Of a stretch of DNA of 64,000 bases, positions 1-8,362 are shown piece after piece. The notes beneath the pieces were generated by a model. That model was not told where the DNA came from, ran no database searches, and saw only the letters and a list, made by a program, of their open reading frames with translations. Positions within the stretch are counted from its first letter, which is position 1. Each line of letters starts with the position of its first letter. The translations under genes were made by a program, and so were the position numbers. The DNA comes from Thioalkalicoccus limnaeus (lineage in GTDB: Bacteria > Pseudomonadota > Gammaproteobacteria > Chromatiales > Chromatiaceae). The stretch lies in the NCBI RefSeq assembly GCF_041197575.1, contig NZ_JBDKXB010000005.1, positions 183,361 through 247,360 on the forward strand. Reading direction: 5' to 3'.

Positions 1-196
1 CATCAAGGCCAAATGCGGACCTAATTCGGTTGGCACCTTCATGGAGTATCTGCTCGATTACGCCCAGCCGGAGACGGTTCTGGCCGGTGAGGCGGCTATC
101 GCGCGCGATCTGGCCGAGATGGCCGATGCCGACCGCCGCGTCGCGAATCTGATCTTGGACCGGGTTCGCCACGGAAAGCGCGACGTCTTCTGTTGA
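1..196 (+). CDS. hydG: HydG, [FeFe]-hydrogenase maturase (3' end only)
   Basis: Only the last 64 codons are in the window; the gene runs in from the left and stops with TGA at 194-196. The visible part has the HydG C-terminal pattern: a Cys-Gly-Pro-Asn segment, then TFMEYLLDYAQPETVLAGE, then an acidic helix and a final Arg-Asp-Val-Phe. In the family this radical-SAM enzyme cleaves tyrosine to give the CO and cyanide ligands of the H-cluster. The radical-SAM core is outside the window, so the call rests on the C-terminus plus the hydF and hydE genes that follow. The next gene begins within about 40 bases, which implies one operon. Confidence 0.85.
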   Translation, partial: IKAKCGPNSVGTFMEYLLDYAQPETVLAGEAAIARDLAEMADADRRVANLILDRVRHGKRDVFC

Positions 197-236
197 GATG
201 GGCGCCGGAGATTCGCGCGGATCGATCGCACCCGGC

Positions 237-1622
237 ATGCGGATCGAGCGAGATCTGCTCGGTGAGCTGGCCGTGCCGGCCGACGCCTATTACGGCATCC
301 ACACGGCCCGTGCGCTCGTCAACTTCCGGCTGTTGGGGCGGCCATGCCGTCCCGAGCTGATCCGGGGCGTGGCGCAGGTCAAGCTGGCCTGCGCCCGCAC
401 CAATGCCGAACTCGGGTTCTTGCCGACGGAAGAGGCTGAGGCCATGCTCACCGCCTGCCGCGAGATCGTCGCCGGTAAGCTGCATGAGTGGATCCAGGTC
501 GATGCCCTCCAGGGCGGAGCCGGCACCTCGCTCAACATGAATCTCAATGAGGTGATCGCCAACCGGGCGGAGGAACGGCTCGGCGGACCGCTTGGGCGTT
601 ACGAGCGCGTTCACCCCATCGATCAGGTCAATCTGCACCAGTCGACCAACGACGTCTTCCCGACCGCGCTCAAGGTCGCGGCGCTTCAGGCACTGGACCG
701 GCTGGAACAGGCCATCGCCCGCTTGCAGTCGGCCTTCCAGGCTCAAGAGCAGGCCCACGAAGGCCTCGTCAAGATGGGCCGGACCCAGTTGCAGGACGCT
801 TGCCCCATGACCGTCGGCGCGGCTTTCGGCGCCTGGTCCGAGGCCTTCGCCCGCGACCGCTGGCGCGTCTTCAAGTGCAAGGAGCGGCTGCGTGTGGTCA
901 ACCTGGGCGGGACCGCGATCGGCACCGGACTGACCGCGCCGCGCGACTACATCTTCCGCGTCACCGACCGGCTGCGCGAGGAGACCCGACTCAACCTCGC
1001 CCGCGCCGAGAACCTGCTCGACGCGACCCAGAACGCCGATGCCTATGTCGAGGTCTCAGGCATCCTCAAGGCCCACGCGGTCAACCTCTACAAGATCTCG
1101 TCCGACCTGCGCCTGCTGGCATCCGGCCCACGGACGGGACTGTCCGAGCTGCGCCTGCCGGCGGTCCAGGCCGGCTCCAGCGTCATGCCGGGCAAGGTCA
1201 ATCCGGTCATCTGCGAAGCTGCGACCCAGGCAGCGATGACCGCGGTGGGCAACGACGCGATGATCACCCAGGCTTGTCAGTCGGGTCAGCTGGAGCTCAA
1301 TGCCTTTCTGCCCCTGGTCGCCAATGCGTTGCTGGAGATGCTGGCGGTCTTGGAGCACGCCGATTCAAGCCTGGCGGAACGCTGCGTCGCGGGTATCGAA
1401 GTGAATGCCGATCACTGCCGCGAGCAGGTCGAACGCTCCTGGGCGGTCGTCACGGCACTGGTGCCGGCGCTTGGCTACGAGACGGCGTCCGGGATCGCAA
1501 AGAGGGCGGCCGAAACCGGCCAGAGCGTGCGTACCCTGGCCTTGGAGCAAGGAGTGCTCGATGCATCGACACTGGATCGGCTTCTGTCCCCGGCCGCCAT
1601 GACGGCGCTCGGATTCAGGTAG
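237..1622 (+). CDS. aspA: Aspartate ammonia-lyase in the hydrogenase-maturation operon
   Basis: Fumarase/aspartase superfamily enzyme, converting L-aspartate to fumarate and ammonia. The family signature GSSVMPGKVNPV is present, as are the substrate-loop region GRTQLQDACPMTVG and the QSTNDVFPTA segment typical of aspartases and fumarases. The start at 237 gives the usual aspartase N-terminus (MRIERDLLGE); an in-frame ATG at 198, two bases after the hydG stop, would add 13 non-conserved residues, and neither start has a clear ribosome-binding site. The gene sits between hydG and hydF, so a link to maturation, for example supplying ammonia, is an inference from position. Fumarase activity cannot be fully excluded from sequence alone. 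Confidence 0.88.
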   Translation: MRIERDLLGELAVPADAYYGIHTARALVNFRLLGRPCRPELIRGVAQVKLACARTNAELGFLPTEEAEAMLTACREIVAGKLHEWIQVDALQGGAGTSLNMNLNEVIANRAEERLGGPLGRYERVHPIDQVNLHQSTNDVFPTALKVAALQALDRLEQAIARLQSAFQAQEQAHEGLVKMGRTQLQDACPMTVGAAFGAWSEAFARDRWRVFKCKERLRVVNLGGTAIGTGLTAPRDYIFRVTDRLREETRLNLARAENLLDATQNADAYVEVSGILKAHAVNLYKISSDLRLLASGPRTGLSELRLPAVQAGSSVMPGKVNPVICEAATQAAMTAVGNDAMITQACQSGQLELNAFLPLVANALLEMLAVLEHADSSLAERCVAGIEVNADHCREQVERSWAVVTALVPALGYETASGIAKRAAETGQSVRTLALEQGVLDASTLDRLLSPAAMTALGFR

Positions 1623-1719
1623 TTCGGATGGATCCGTCCGGAATTGCCCAACCGGGGATCGACGATCGGCATTGCGCAACCGCTCTCGCCCCTATCACCC
1701 CGTTCCGCGAGCCTCCTCC

Positions 1720-2964
1720 ATGCTGGACACGCCCAAGAGTTTGCGTCTGCACATCGGTCTCTTCGGTCGCCGCAATGTCGGCAAATCAAGTCTGATCAAT
1801 GCCCTATTGGGGTTTCCGCTGTCGATCGTCTCCGCGGTGGCGGGCACCACGACCGACCCGGTCGAGAAGGCGTGCGAGCTGCCGCCGCTCGGCCCGGTGG
1901 TCTTCGTCGATACCGCCGGGATCGACGACGAAGGCGAGCTGGGCGGTCTGCGTAGGGCCAAGACCGCCGGGGTGCTGGAACGGGTCGACATCGCGCTACT
2001 GGTTTGCGATGAGCGCGGCTTCGGTGACGATGAACGGGCACTGATTGGCCAGCTTCAGGAGCGCCAGACGCCAATCCTCTGCGTGCTCAACAAGAGCGAC
2101 CTCGGCGAGGTTTCGGATGCCGGGATCGCCGCGTTGCTGGGCGAATGCGGCGAGGTGGTGCGGGTCTCGGCGCTCGCAAACCAGAACATCGACGCGGTGA
2201 AGGAATCCATCATCCGCCTGGTGCCTGAGGACCACCTGCAGGAGCCGCCGCTGGTCGCCGACCTCATCCAGCCCGGCAGCACGGTCGTGCTGGTGGTTCC
2301 GATCGACCTTGGCGCGCCCAAGGGACGGTTGATCCTGCCCCAGGTCCAGGTGATCCGCGAGGCGCTGGATGCCGACGCCATCTGCACCCTGGTCAAGGAA
2401 CGCGAGCTGTCGGCCATGTTCGAGGATCGGCGCACGCCGCCCGCGCTGGTGATCTGCGATTCGCAGGTGGTGATGAAGGCGGCAGCCGACACCCCGCCCG
2501 AGGTGCCGCTTACCACCTTCTCGATCCTGATGGCGCGCTTCAAGGCCGATCTGGTCAAGCTCTGCGCTGGCGCGGCCATGATCCATCGGCTCGAGCCGGG
2601 CGATCGGGTGCTGATCGCCGAGGCCTGCACCCACGACCTCATCTGCGACGACATCGGGCGGGTCAAGATCCCGCGCTGGCTGCGCCAGTTCGTCGGCGGC
2701 GAACTCCAGATCGATTTCAGCAGCGGTAAGCATTTTCCGGAGGAGATCGGTCACTATGACCTCATCATCCAGTGCGGCGCCTGCATGGTGACGCGCAAAC
2801 ACATGCTCTCCTGGCTTTATCGTGCCGAGCGCGAGGGTGTGCCCATGACCAACTATGGTGTGGCCATCTCGCTGTTGCAGGGCGTGCTGCCGCGCTCGCT
2901 GCACTGTTTCCCGGCGGCCATGCAGGCTTATCAGGACGCCTGCGCGGCGGAGGTGCCGGGATGA
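1720..2964 (+). CDS. hydF: HydF, GTPase scaffold for H-cluster assembly
   Basis: 414 residues. The N-terminal GTPase domain has GRRNVGKSSL (G1), DTAGIDDEGELG (G3) and NKSD (G4). The C-terminal cluster-binding domain has the three Cys expected of HydF: one in EACTHD and a pair in QCGACM. In the family HydF carries the diiron precursor and delivers it to HydA. The start at 1720 gives the canonical N-terminus; an in-frame upstream codon at 1672 would add 16 unrelated residues. The stop overlaps the hydE start (ATGA), so the two are translationally coupled. A gap of about 97 bases separates it from aspA. Confidence 0.95.
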   Translation: MLDTPKSLRLHIGLFGRRNVGKSSLINALLGFPLSIVSAVAGTTTDPVEKACELPPLGPVVFVDTAGIDDEGELGGLRRAKTAGVLERVDIALLVCDERGFGDDERALIGQLQERQTPILCVLNKSDLGEVSDAGIAALLGECGEVVRVSALANQNIDAVKESIIRLVPEDHLQEPPLVADLIQPGSTVVLVVPIDLGAPKGRLILPQVQVIREALDADAICTLVKERELSAMFEDRRTPPALVICDSQVVMKAAADTPPEVPLTTFSILMARFKADLVKLCAGAAMIHRLEPGDRVLIAEACTHDLICDDIGRVKIPRWLRQFVGGELQIDFSSGKHFPEEIGHYDLIIQCGACMVTRKHMLSWLYRAEREGVPMTNYGVAISLLQGVLPRSLHCFPAAMQAYQDACAAEVPG

Positions 2965-4208
2965 CCAGGCTCGACGAGCTGCTGCAACAGGAGGCGTTCA
3001 CCGACGCCGACATCGTGCGGCTGCTGGGACTGACGGAACCCGATGACTGCGAGCGGCTGCGTCGCACCGCCTATGATCTGACGACCCGGTTCATCGGCGA
3101 CAAGGTCCATTACCGCGGCATCGTCGAATTCTCCAACCGCTGCACGCTGAACTGCCGCTACTGCGGCATCCGTCGCGACAACCGGGATCTGGAGCGTTAC
3201 GACCTGAACCGGGAACAGATTATCGAAAGCGCCATCTGGGCGGCGGAGAACCACTATGGGTCGGTTTGTCTCCAGGCCGGCGAGCGGCGCGACGAGTCTT
3301 TTGTCGCGTTCGTCGAGGACTGCATCCGCGAGATCCGCGCCGGCACGGTCTCGGAGCATCTGCCCGAGGGCGCCAGCATTACGCTCTCGCTCGGCGCGCA
3401 GTCATCCGAGACCTACCAGCGCTGGCGCGAGGCCGGTGGCGAAGCGGAGTGCATGCGCTATCTGTTGCGCATGGAGACCTCGAATCCGGCACTCTTCTCG
3501 CGGCTCCACCCGCACGACTTCGCCCACGAAAAAGCCTACGCCTCACGCATCCGGGCGCTGGAGAACCTGCGCGCCGCCGGGTTCCAGGTCGGCACCGGCG
3601 GCATGATCGGTCTACCGGGTCAGACACTCTCCGATCTGTGCGCCGACATCCGTTTCTACCAGCGCCTGGACGTCGACATGCTCGGCATGGGGCCTTACAT
3701 CCTTTCGCGCGGCGGCGACATGCGCGATGAGGGAATGCTGGATCCTGGCCCATTGCTGCAACTCGCGCTCAACATGCTGGCGGTCTGCCGCCTGGTGCTG
3801 CGGGATGTCAACATCGCCGCGGCGACTGCGCTGCAAGTCCTGGCCGAGGATGGACGCGAGCAGGGCATTGCTCATGGCGCCAACATCCTCATGCCCAATA
3901 TCACGCCGCGCGCGGTGCGCCGGCGCTATCAGCTCTACGACGACAAGCCCTGCATCGACGAGGAGCCGACCGACTGCCGAGCCTGCCTGGCAGGACGCAT
4001 CCAACGCATGGGGCGGCGGGTGGGCTGGAACGAGTGGGGCTGCTCGCGGCATTTCCACCGCCGCATGCGGCGGCCGGGCGGGACGGTTCCGGTTCCAAGG
4101 CGGGAAGCGCCTTCGGCGCTCGCGGGGATCCCGATTCAGCTCGGTTCGGTGCGCGCCACATCCGTCTCCGACCTGGGTGCTCCGCAATATCGACGGTTGC
4201 AAAAGTAA
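2961..4208 (+). CDS. hydE: HydE, radical-SAM [FeFe]-hydrogenase maturase
   Basis: 415 residues. The radical-SAM motif is C-x3-C-x2-C (SNRCTLNCRYCGIR), followed by a TIM-barrel with VGTGGMIGLPGQT. HydE builds the diiron subcluster from the HydG product. It overlaps hydF by four bases. The protein is longer than usual (characterised HydE proteins are about 350 residues): the conserved part ends near residue 370 with GCSRHFHRRMRR, and the last 44 or so residues are a Pro/Arg-rich tail of no recognised family that stops exactly where a large inverted repeat begins. The tail may reflect loss of the original stop codon. Confidence 0.94.
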   Translation: MTRLDELLQQEAFTDADIVRLLGLTEPDDCERLRRTAYDLTTRFIGDKVHYRGIVEFSNRCTLNCRYCGIRRDNRDLERYDLNREQIIESAIWAAENHYGSVCLQAGERRDESFVAFVEDCIREIRAGTVSEHLPEGASITLSLGAQSSETYQRWREAGGEAECMRYLLRMETSNPALFSRLHPHDFAHEKAYASRIRALENLRAAGFQVGTGGMIGLPGQTLSDLCADIRFYQRLDVDMLGMGPYILSRGGDMRDEGMLDPGPLLQLALNMLAVCRLVLRDVNIAAATALQVLAEDGREQGIAHGANILMPNITPRAVRRRYQLYDDKPCIDEEPTDCRACLAGRIQRMGRRVGWNEWGCSRHFHRRMRRPGGTVPVPRREAPSALAGIPIQLGSVRATSVSDLGAPQYRRLQK

Positions 4209-4302
4209 TCGCAGGCGGCTCGCTGCGACACGCTGCAAGGACGTCCGTGTCAGCTCGACGGCGGGATCCCCCCCGCCGACGGTCGCCGCGAGCCGCCTCC
4301 GA
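4209..4302. repeat. Nested inverted repeat directly after hydE
   Basis: Two 21-base arms, 4209-4229 and 4282-4302, are reverse complements apart from two mismatches; the core GGCGGCTCGC / GCGAGCCGCC is perfect. The loop holds a second small hairpin with GGCGGG / CCCGCC arms. It begins on the base after the hydE stop. There is no T-run, so it is not a standard intrinsic terminator. It may be a Rho-independent-like end, an mRNA-stabilising structure or a REP/MITE-type repeat. Confidence 0.55.
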
Positions 4303-4687
4303 TGACTTTCGGGACGATTGATAGCCCGAGCATGGCGGCCGATCATGGGCGCGGTTTTGGTGGTGATTCGAACGCGCAACACTCACCCTTTTCACCCAAT
4401 CGATCGCACAAGCCGCTTGTATGACGCAATTATTTCGGCATACCATCCAATCTTGGGGTATTTAATATTTGCATTGATATACCCAATGACGCTTCCCCGT
4501 TCGCCGCAATGTCGCAACCCCGTCGGTTACCGGGTTCCTTACTGGCCATTTTCGCTTCTGCGTCGTTCCGGCTTCACACCTTGGGGAGCAAGGCGCGAGG
4601 GCTGGCCACTCTGTATCGGCCTCCTTGCTTGTGTTCAACATGACAGCGTGCTTTTTCAACGAAATCGCGCACGCGGCGGGGGCCCTG
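4303..4687 (+). promoter_or_regulatory. Leader of the hydrogenase structural genes
   Basis: 385 bases with no convincing gene. The middle (about 4430-4490) is strikingly AT-rich for this DNA and contains an inverted repeat TTGGGGTAT (4453-4461) / ATACCCAA (4479-4486) around TTTAATATTTG. This is the likely promoter or operator region for the diaphorase-hydA pair. I find no full FNR-type palindrome and cannot place -35 and -10 boxes with confidence. Confidence 0.35.
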
Positions 4688-6388
4688 ATGCTGTTGACCA
4701 GTCAAGACAATGAAAAGGCCATCATCAAGGATCTGATGAAAACGATGGACGCTGAGCGATTAGAGCTCATCCCACTCCTTCTGGCGATTCAGGACGAATT
4801 CGGCTACGTCTCCGAATTCGCGATGCAATTCATCGCCAACGAGCTGAGGATCCCCGCCAGCGAGATCTATGGCGTCGTGACCTTCTTCCACTTCATCAAC
4901 AAGAAGCCGAAGGGTAAGTTCATCATTCGGCTCAGCCGCGACATGTCCTCGATCATGAAGGGTGCCAAGTCGGTCGCGCGCCAGTTGCGCAACGATCTGG
5001 GTATCCGTTTCGGCGAGACCACCCCCGATGGCATGTTCACTCTCGAATGGACGAGCTGCATCGGTATGAACTATCAGGCTCCGGCCATGATGGTGAACAA
5101 CGAGGTCTTCTCGAATCTGACCCCGCCGATGGTCCATCGCATCATCGAAGACTGCCGTCAGGAGCTCTACGCCCACCGTCCCACGGTCGGCAATGTGGGC
5201 GAAACCCATGCCAGTATGATGAGTTATAGCTCGCACGAGCTGAACTCGGGGTTGATCAGGGCGATCCGGGAGATGACCCCGGCCGAGGTGATCGGGGAGC
5301 TGACCGTCTCGGGTCTCAAGGGGCGTGGTGGTGCTGGCTTCCCCACCGGCGTCAAGTGGAACCTGGCGGCCAAGGCCGAGGGCGATGTCAAGTACATCAT
5401 CTGCAATGCCGACGAGGGCGAGCCCGGCACCTTCAAGGACCGGATCATCCTTGGCAAGTACGCCGATCTGGTGTTCGAAGGGATGACCCTGGCCGGCTAT
5501 GCCGTCGGGGCGACCGAAGGCATCGTCTATCTGCGCTATGAATACACCCATGTGCGGCCACACCTGGAAGCCGCTCTGGCCGCTCGGCGTCAGGCGAATC
5601 TGCTTGGTCGGAACATCCTTGGCAAGGAGGGATTCTCCTTCGACATCCGCATCCACATGGGCGCTGGGGCTTACGTGTGCGGCGAGGAGACGGCGCTGAT
5701 CGAGAGCTTGGAAGGCCGTCGTGGCCAACCGCGCAACCGTCCGCCCTATCCGGTCGAGAAGGGCCTCCATGGCCGCCCGACCGTGGTCAACAATGTCGAA
5801 ACCCTGGCCACGGCCAGTTGCATCGTCGCCCGTGGGGCCAAGTGGTTCACGAGCATCGGTACCGAACGCTCCAAGGGCTTCAAGCTGTTTAGCGTCTCGG
5901 GTGACTGTGCCCGTCCCGGTGTCTACGAGCTGCCCTGGGGCATGACGGTTCAGCAGCTGCTCGAGCTCGTCGACGGTGCCGGCGCCAAGGCGGTCCAGGT
6001 CGGCGGTTACACCGGCGAGCTGGTCCCGGCCGGCGAGTTTGGGCGCGTCATGGGTTATGAAGACCTGGGCATCGGTGGCTCCATCATCGTCTATGGCCAG
6101 GGGCGGGACATGTTGGAGGTCGCCGAGAACTACTTGGAGTTCTTCGTCGAGGAGTCCTGTGGTCAGTGTACCGGTTGCCGCATCGGCAACGCGAAGCTGC
6201 TGGATGGCGTGCATCGGCTCCAGAAAGGGACCTGCTCGAACCGCTACCTCAACGACCTGATCGGGCTCAGCCATAGCATCAAGACCACCTCCAAGTGCGG
6301 TCTGGGTCAGGCGAGTCCCGATATCTTCATCGCCATCAACGAGCACTTCAAAGAAGAGATCATGGCGCGCCCGGTCCTGGCGGCCTGA
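4688..6388 (+). CDS. HoxF-like diaphorase subunit (fused NuoE-like and NuoF-like domains)
   Basis: 566 residues. Residues 1 to about 150 are a NuoE-like thioredoxin-fold domain and the rest is NuoF-like. The NuoF part has the FMN/NADH sites (GRGGAGFPTGVKW, CNADEGEPGTFKDR, MGAGAYVCGEETALIESLEG) and a [4Fe-4S] motif (ESCGQCTGCR with TSKCGLGQ), so it should oxidise NADH or reduce NAD+. The NuoE part has lost its [2Fe-2S] ligands: the first Cys pair is replaced (RLSRDMSSIMKGA) and only one Cys of the second pair remains (SCIGMN). The fused layout and these losses resemble HoxF of NAD-reducing [NiFe] hydrogenases, yet the partner here is an [FeFe] enzyme. No C-terminal ferredoxin domain is present, unlike electron-bifurcating HydB. 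The start at 4688 matches HoxF length; 4736 (preceded by AAGGA) is an alternative. Confidence 0.88.
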   Translation: MLLTSQDNEKAIIKDLMKTMDAERLELIPLLLAIQDEFGYVSEFAMQFIANELRIPASEIYGVVTFFHFINKKPKGKFIIRLSRDMSSIMKGAKSVARQLRNDLGIRFGETTPDGMFTLEWTSCIGMNYQAPAMMVNNEVFSNLTPPMVHRIIEDCRQELYAHRPTVGNVGETHASMMSYSSHELNSGLIRAIREMTPAEVIGELTVSGLKGRGGAGFPTGVKWNLAAKAEGDVKYIICNADEGEPGTFKDRIILGKYADLVFEGMTLAGYAVGATEGIVYLRYEYTHVRPHLEAALAARRQANLLGRNILGKEGFSFDIRIHMGAGAYVCGEETALIESLEGRRGQPRNRPPYPVEKGLHGRPTVVNNVETLATASCIVARGAKWFTSIGTERSKGFKLFSVSGDCARPGVYELPWGMTVQQLLELVDGAGAKAVQVGGYTGELVPAGEFGRVMGYEDLGIGGSIIVYGQGRDMLEVAENYLEFFVEESCGQCTGCRIGNAKLLDGVHRLQKGTCSNRYLNDLIGLSHSIKTTSKCGLGQASPDIFIAINEHFKEEIMARPVLAA

Positions 6389-6411
6389 CGATGGACAGGA
6401 GCAACGAACAG

Positions 6412-8313
6412 ATGATGACCACTCCCATGCGCACCCTATCCTGGCCTCGCCATGGCACCCTCGTGCCGGATCTGGACGCGCCCAAGATCGCGATCTCCAT
6501 CGACGGCATCGAGCTTCAGGTTCCTCAGGGGGGCACCATTCTCGACGCCGCTCGCCAGGTGGGCGTGCGGATCCCGACCCTCTGTCATCACGATGACCTC
6601 TGCACCGCCAGCGTTTGCCGCATTTGTGTCGTCGAGGTGGAGGGGATGCGCCATTTGCAGGCATCCTGCGCCGCACCGATCATGCAGTCGATGCGAATCA
6701 AGACCAACACCGCCAAGGTCCGCTCGGCGCGCCGCCACATCATCGACCTTCTACTGTCCGAGCACTATGGCGACTGCAACACCTGCAAGCGCAACAACAA
6801 TTGCGAGCTACAATCCTTGGCGGTCGAGTACGGCGTGGATTTCTACCGCTTCGGCCATCCGACCGAGCCCAAATTCGCCATCGACCGGTCTAGCAGCTCG
6901 ATCGTTCGCGACATGAACAAGTGCGTGCTCTGCCGGCGCTGCGTGCGTGCCTGCGACGAGCTCCAGGGCGTCAGCTGTCTCACCGTCGCCAGCCGCTCGG
7001 CTCGCTCGCACGTCTCGACCTTTGGCAACAAGCCGCTCTCCGGCGCGGTCTGCATCAACTGCGGTCAGTGCATCAACCACTGTCCGACCGGCGCCCTGAC
7101 CGAGCAGGATCAGACCGACGAGGTCTGGTCGATGATCGACGATCCCTCGAAGCACGTCGTGATCCAAACCGCTCCCTCGCCGCGTGCCGGCATGGGCGAG
7201 TGTTTCGCGCTGGAGCCGGGTACCCCGGTCACCTACCAGCTCAATACCGCGCTCAAGCGGATGGGATTCAACGCCGTTTTCGACACCAACCATACGGCCG
7301 ATCTCACCATCATCGAGGAAGGCACCGAGCTGATCCTGCGGCTCTACAAAGCGCTGGTGCAAAAGGACCCCGACGTCAAGCTGCCCCAGTTCACCAGCTG
7401 TTCGCCGGGTTGGGTCAAGTACATGGAGCATTTTTGCGCCGACATGCTCGACCATCTGTCCTCGGCCAAGAGCCCGCAGCAGATGTTCGGCTCCTTGTTG
7501 AAGACCTATTATGCGGAGAAGAAGGGCGTCGACCCCTCGAATATGGTCGTCGTCGCGCTCATGCCCTGCACCGCCAAGAAGTACGAGTGCAACCGACCCG
7601 AGATGAATTCCAGCGGCTACAAGGACGTGGATTACGGTCTGACCACTCGCGAGTTGGCGCGCATGATCAAGGAGTCGGGCATCGACCTGCCCAAGGTGCC
7701 AGAGACCGGCTTCGACGATCCATTCGGCGAGGCCTCCGGCGCCGGCGTCATCTTCGGCGCGACCGGCGGTGTCATGGAGGCGGCGTTACGGACCGTGATT
7801 GAGATGGTCACCGGCAAGGCGGTCGAGGACTTCTACGACCATGCGAATATCCTCCCGGTGCGCGGAATCGACGGGGCGCGCCTGGCTGAGATCCCGATCA
7901 GCGAAGTCGGCCCCGTGCCGGATCTGATCAAGCACCTGGTCCCGGATTGGGATTGGCTCAAGGGCGCGAGCCTCAAGGTCGGCGTGGTACACGGCACGGC
8001 CAATGCACAACGGGTCATCGAGGACATCCGGGCCGGAGGACCTTTCAGCGAGTGTCATTTCATCGAGTTCATGGCCTGCCCTGGCGGCTGCCTCGGCGGT
8101 GGCGGTCAACCCATCCCCACCAATGCCAAGATCCGAGCGAAGCGCTCCCAGGCCCTCTATCGGATGGACACCAACAGCGAGGTGCGCAAGTCGCATGAGA
8201 ATCCGGCGGTGCTCAAGCTCTATCAGGAGTTCCTGACCGACGGTCCTTGCGGGCACGTTTCGCACCATCACTTGCACACGACCTACACGCCGCGCGGCAA
8301 GTACATGCCCTGA
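6412..8313 (+). CDS. hydA: [FeFe]-hydrogenase catalytic subunit, CpI-like
   Basis: 633 residues. The N-terminal relay has a plant-type [2Fe-2S] domain (CHHDDLCTASVCRIC), a His-ligated [4Fe-4S] motif (HYGDCNTCKRNNNC), and two [4Fe-4S] motifs (CVLCRRCVRAC and CINCGQCINHC). The H-cluster domain has L1 TSCSPGW, L2 MPCTAKKYE and L3 FMACPGGCLGGGGQP, followed by the short C-terminal SHENPAV...HHHLHT region. The second Cys of the usual L1 TSCCP is Ser here, a position tied to proton transfer in standard enzymes. AGGAG at 6397-6401 supports the start at 6412; ATG at 6391 is an in-frame alternative. With the upstream diaphorase it should form an NAD(H)-linked, cytoplasmic hydrogenase. Confidence 0.95.
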   Translation: MMTTPMRTLSWPRHGTLVPDLDAPKIAISIDGIELQVPQGGTILDAARQVGVRIPTLCHHDDLCTASVCRICVVEVEGMRHLQASCAAPIMQSMRIKTNTAKVRSARRHIIDLLLSEHYGDCNTCKRNNNCELQSLAVEYGVDFYRFGHPTEPKFAIDRSSSSIVRDMNKCVLCRRCVRACDELQGVSCLTVASRSARSHVSTFGNKPLSGAVCINCGQCINHCPTGALTEQDQTDEVWSMIDDPSKHVVIQTAPSPRAGMGECFALEPGTPVTYQLNTALKRMGFNAVFDTNHTADLTIIEEGTELILRLYKALVQKDPDVKLPQFTSCSPGWVKYMEHFCADMLDHLSSAKSPQQMFGSLLKTYYAEKKGVDPSNMVVVALMPCTAKKYECNRPEMNSSGYKDVDYGLTTRELARMIKESGIDLPKVPETGFDDPFGEASGAGVIFGATGGVMEAALRTVIEMVTGKAVEDFYDHANILPVRGIDGARLAEIPISEVGPVPDLIKHLVPDWDWLKGASLKVGVVHGTANAQRVIEDIRAGGPFSECHFIEFMACPGGCLGGGGQPIPTNAKIRAKRSQALYRMDTNSEVRKSHENPAVLKLYQEFLTDGPCGHVSHHHLHTTYTPRGKYMP

Positions 8314-8331
8314 TTGTTTCGTGCGCCAGTT

Positions 8332-8362
8332 GCCGGCGGCGGCACCTCAGCTCGCCGCCGGC
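8332..8362 (+). terminator. GC-rich hairpin after hydA
   Basis: A perfect 10-base stem, GCCGGCGGCG (8332-8341) and CGCCGCCGGC (8353-8362), starts 18 bases after the hydA stop. There is no U-tract after it, so it may stabilise the mRNA end or act with Rho rather than terminate alone. Confidence 0.45.

Noticed and set aside
800..1795. 331-codon frame overlapping aspA
   Set aside because: Arg/Gly/Pro-rich frame-shifted reading of aspA with no conserved content.
4694..4705. TTGACCAGTCAA palindrome as an FNR site for the hydrogenase genes
   Set aside because: It is 12 rather than 14 bases and lies inside the diaphorase coding region.
4760..6676. A 638-codon open frame antisense to the diaphorase
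   Set aside because: Fully overlaps a gene with clear active-site motifs; no motif of its own.
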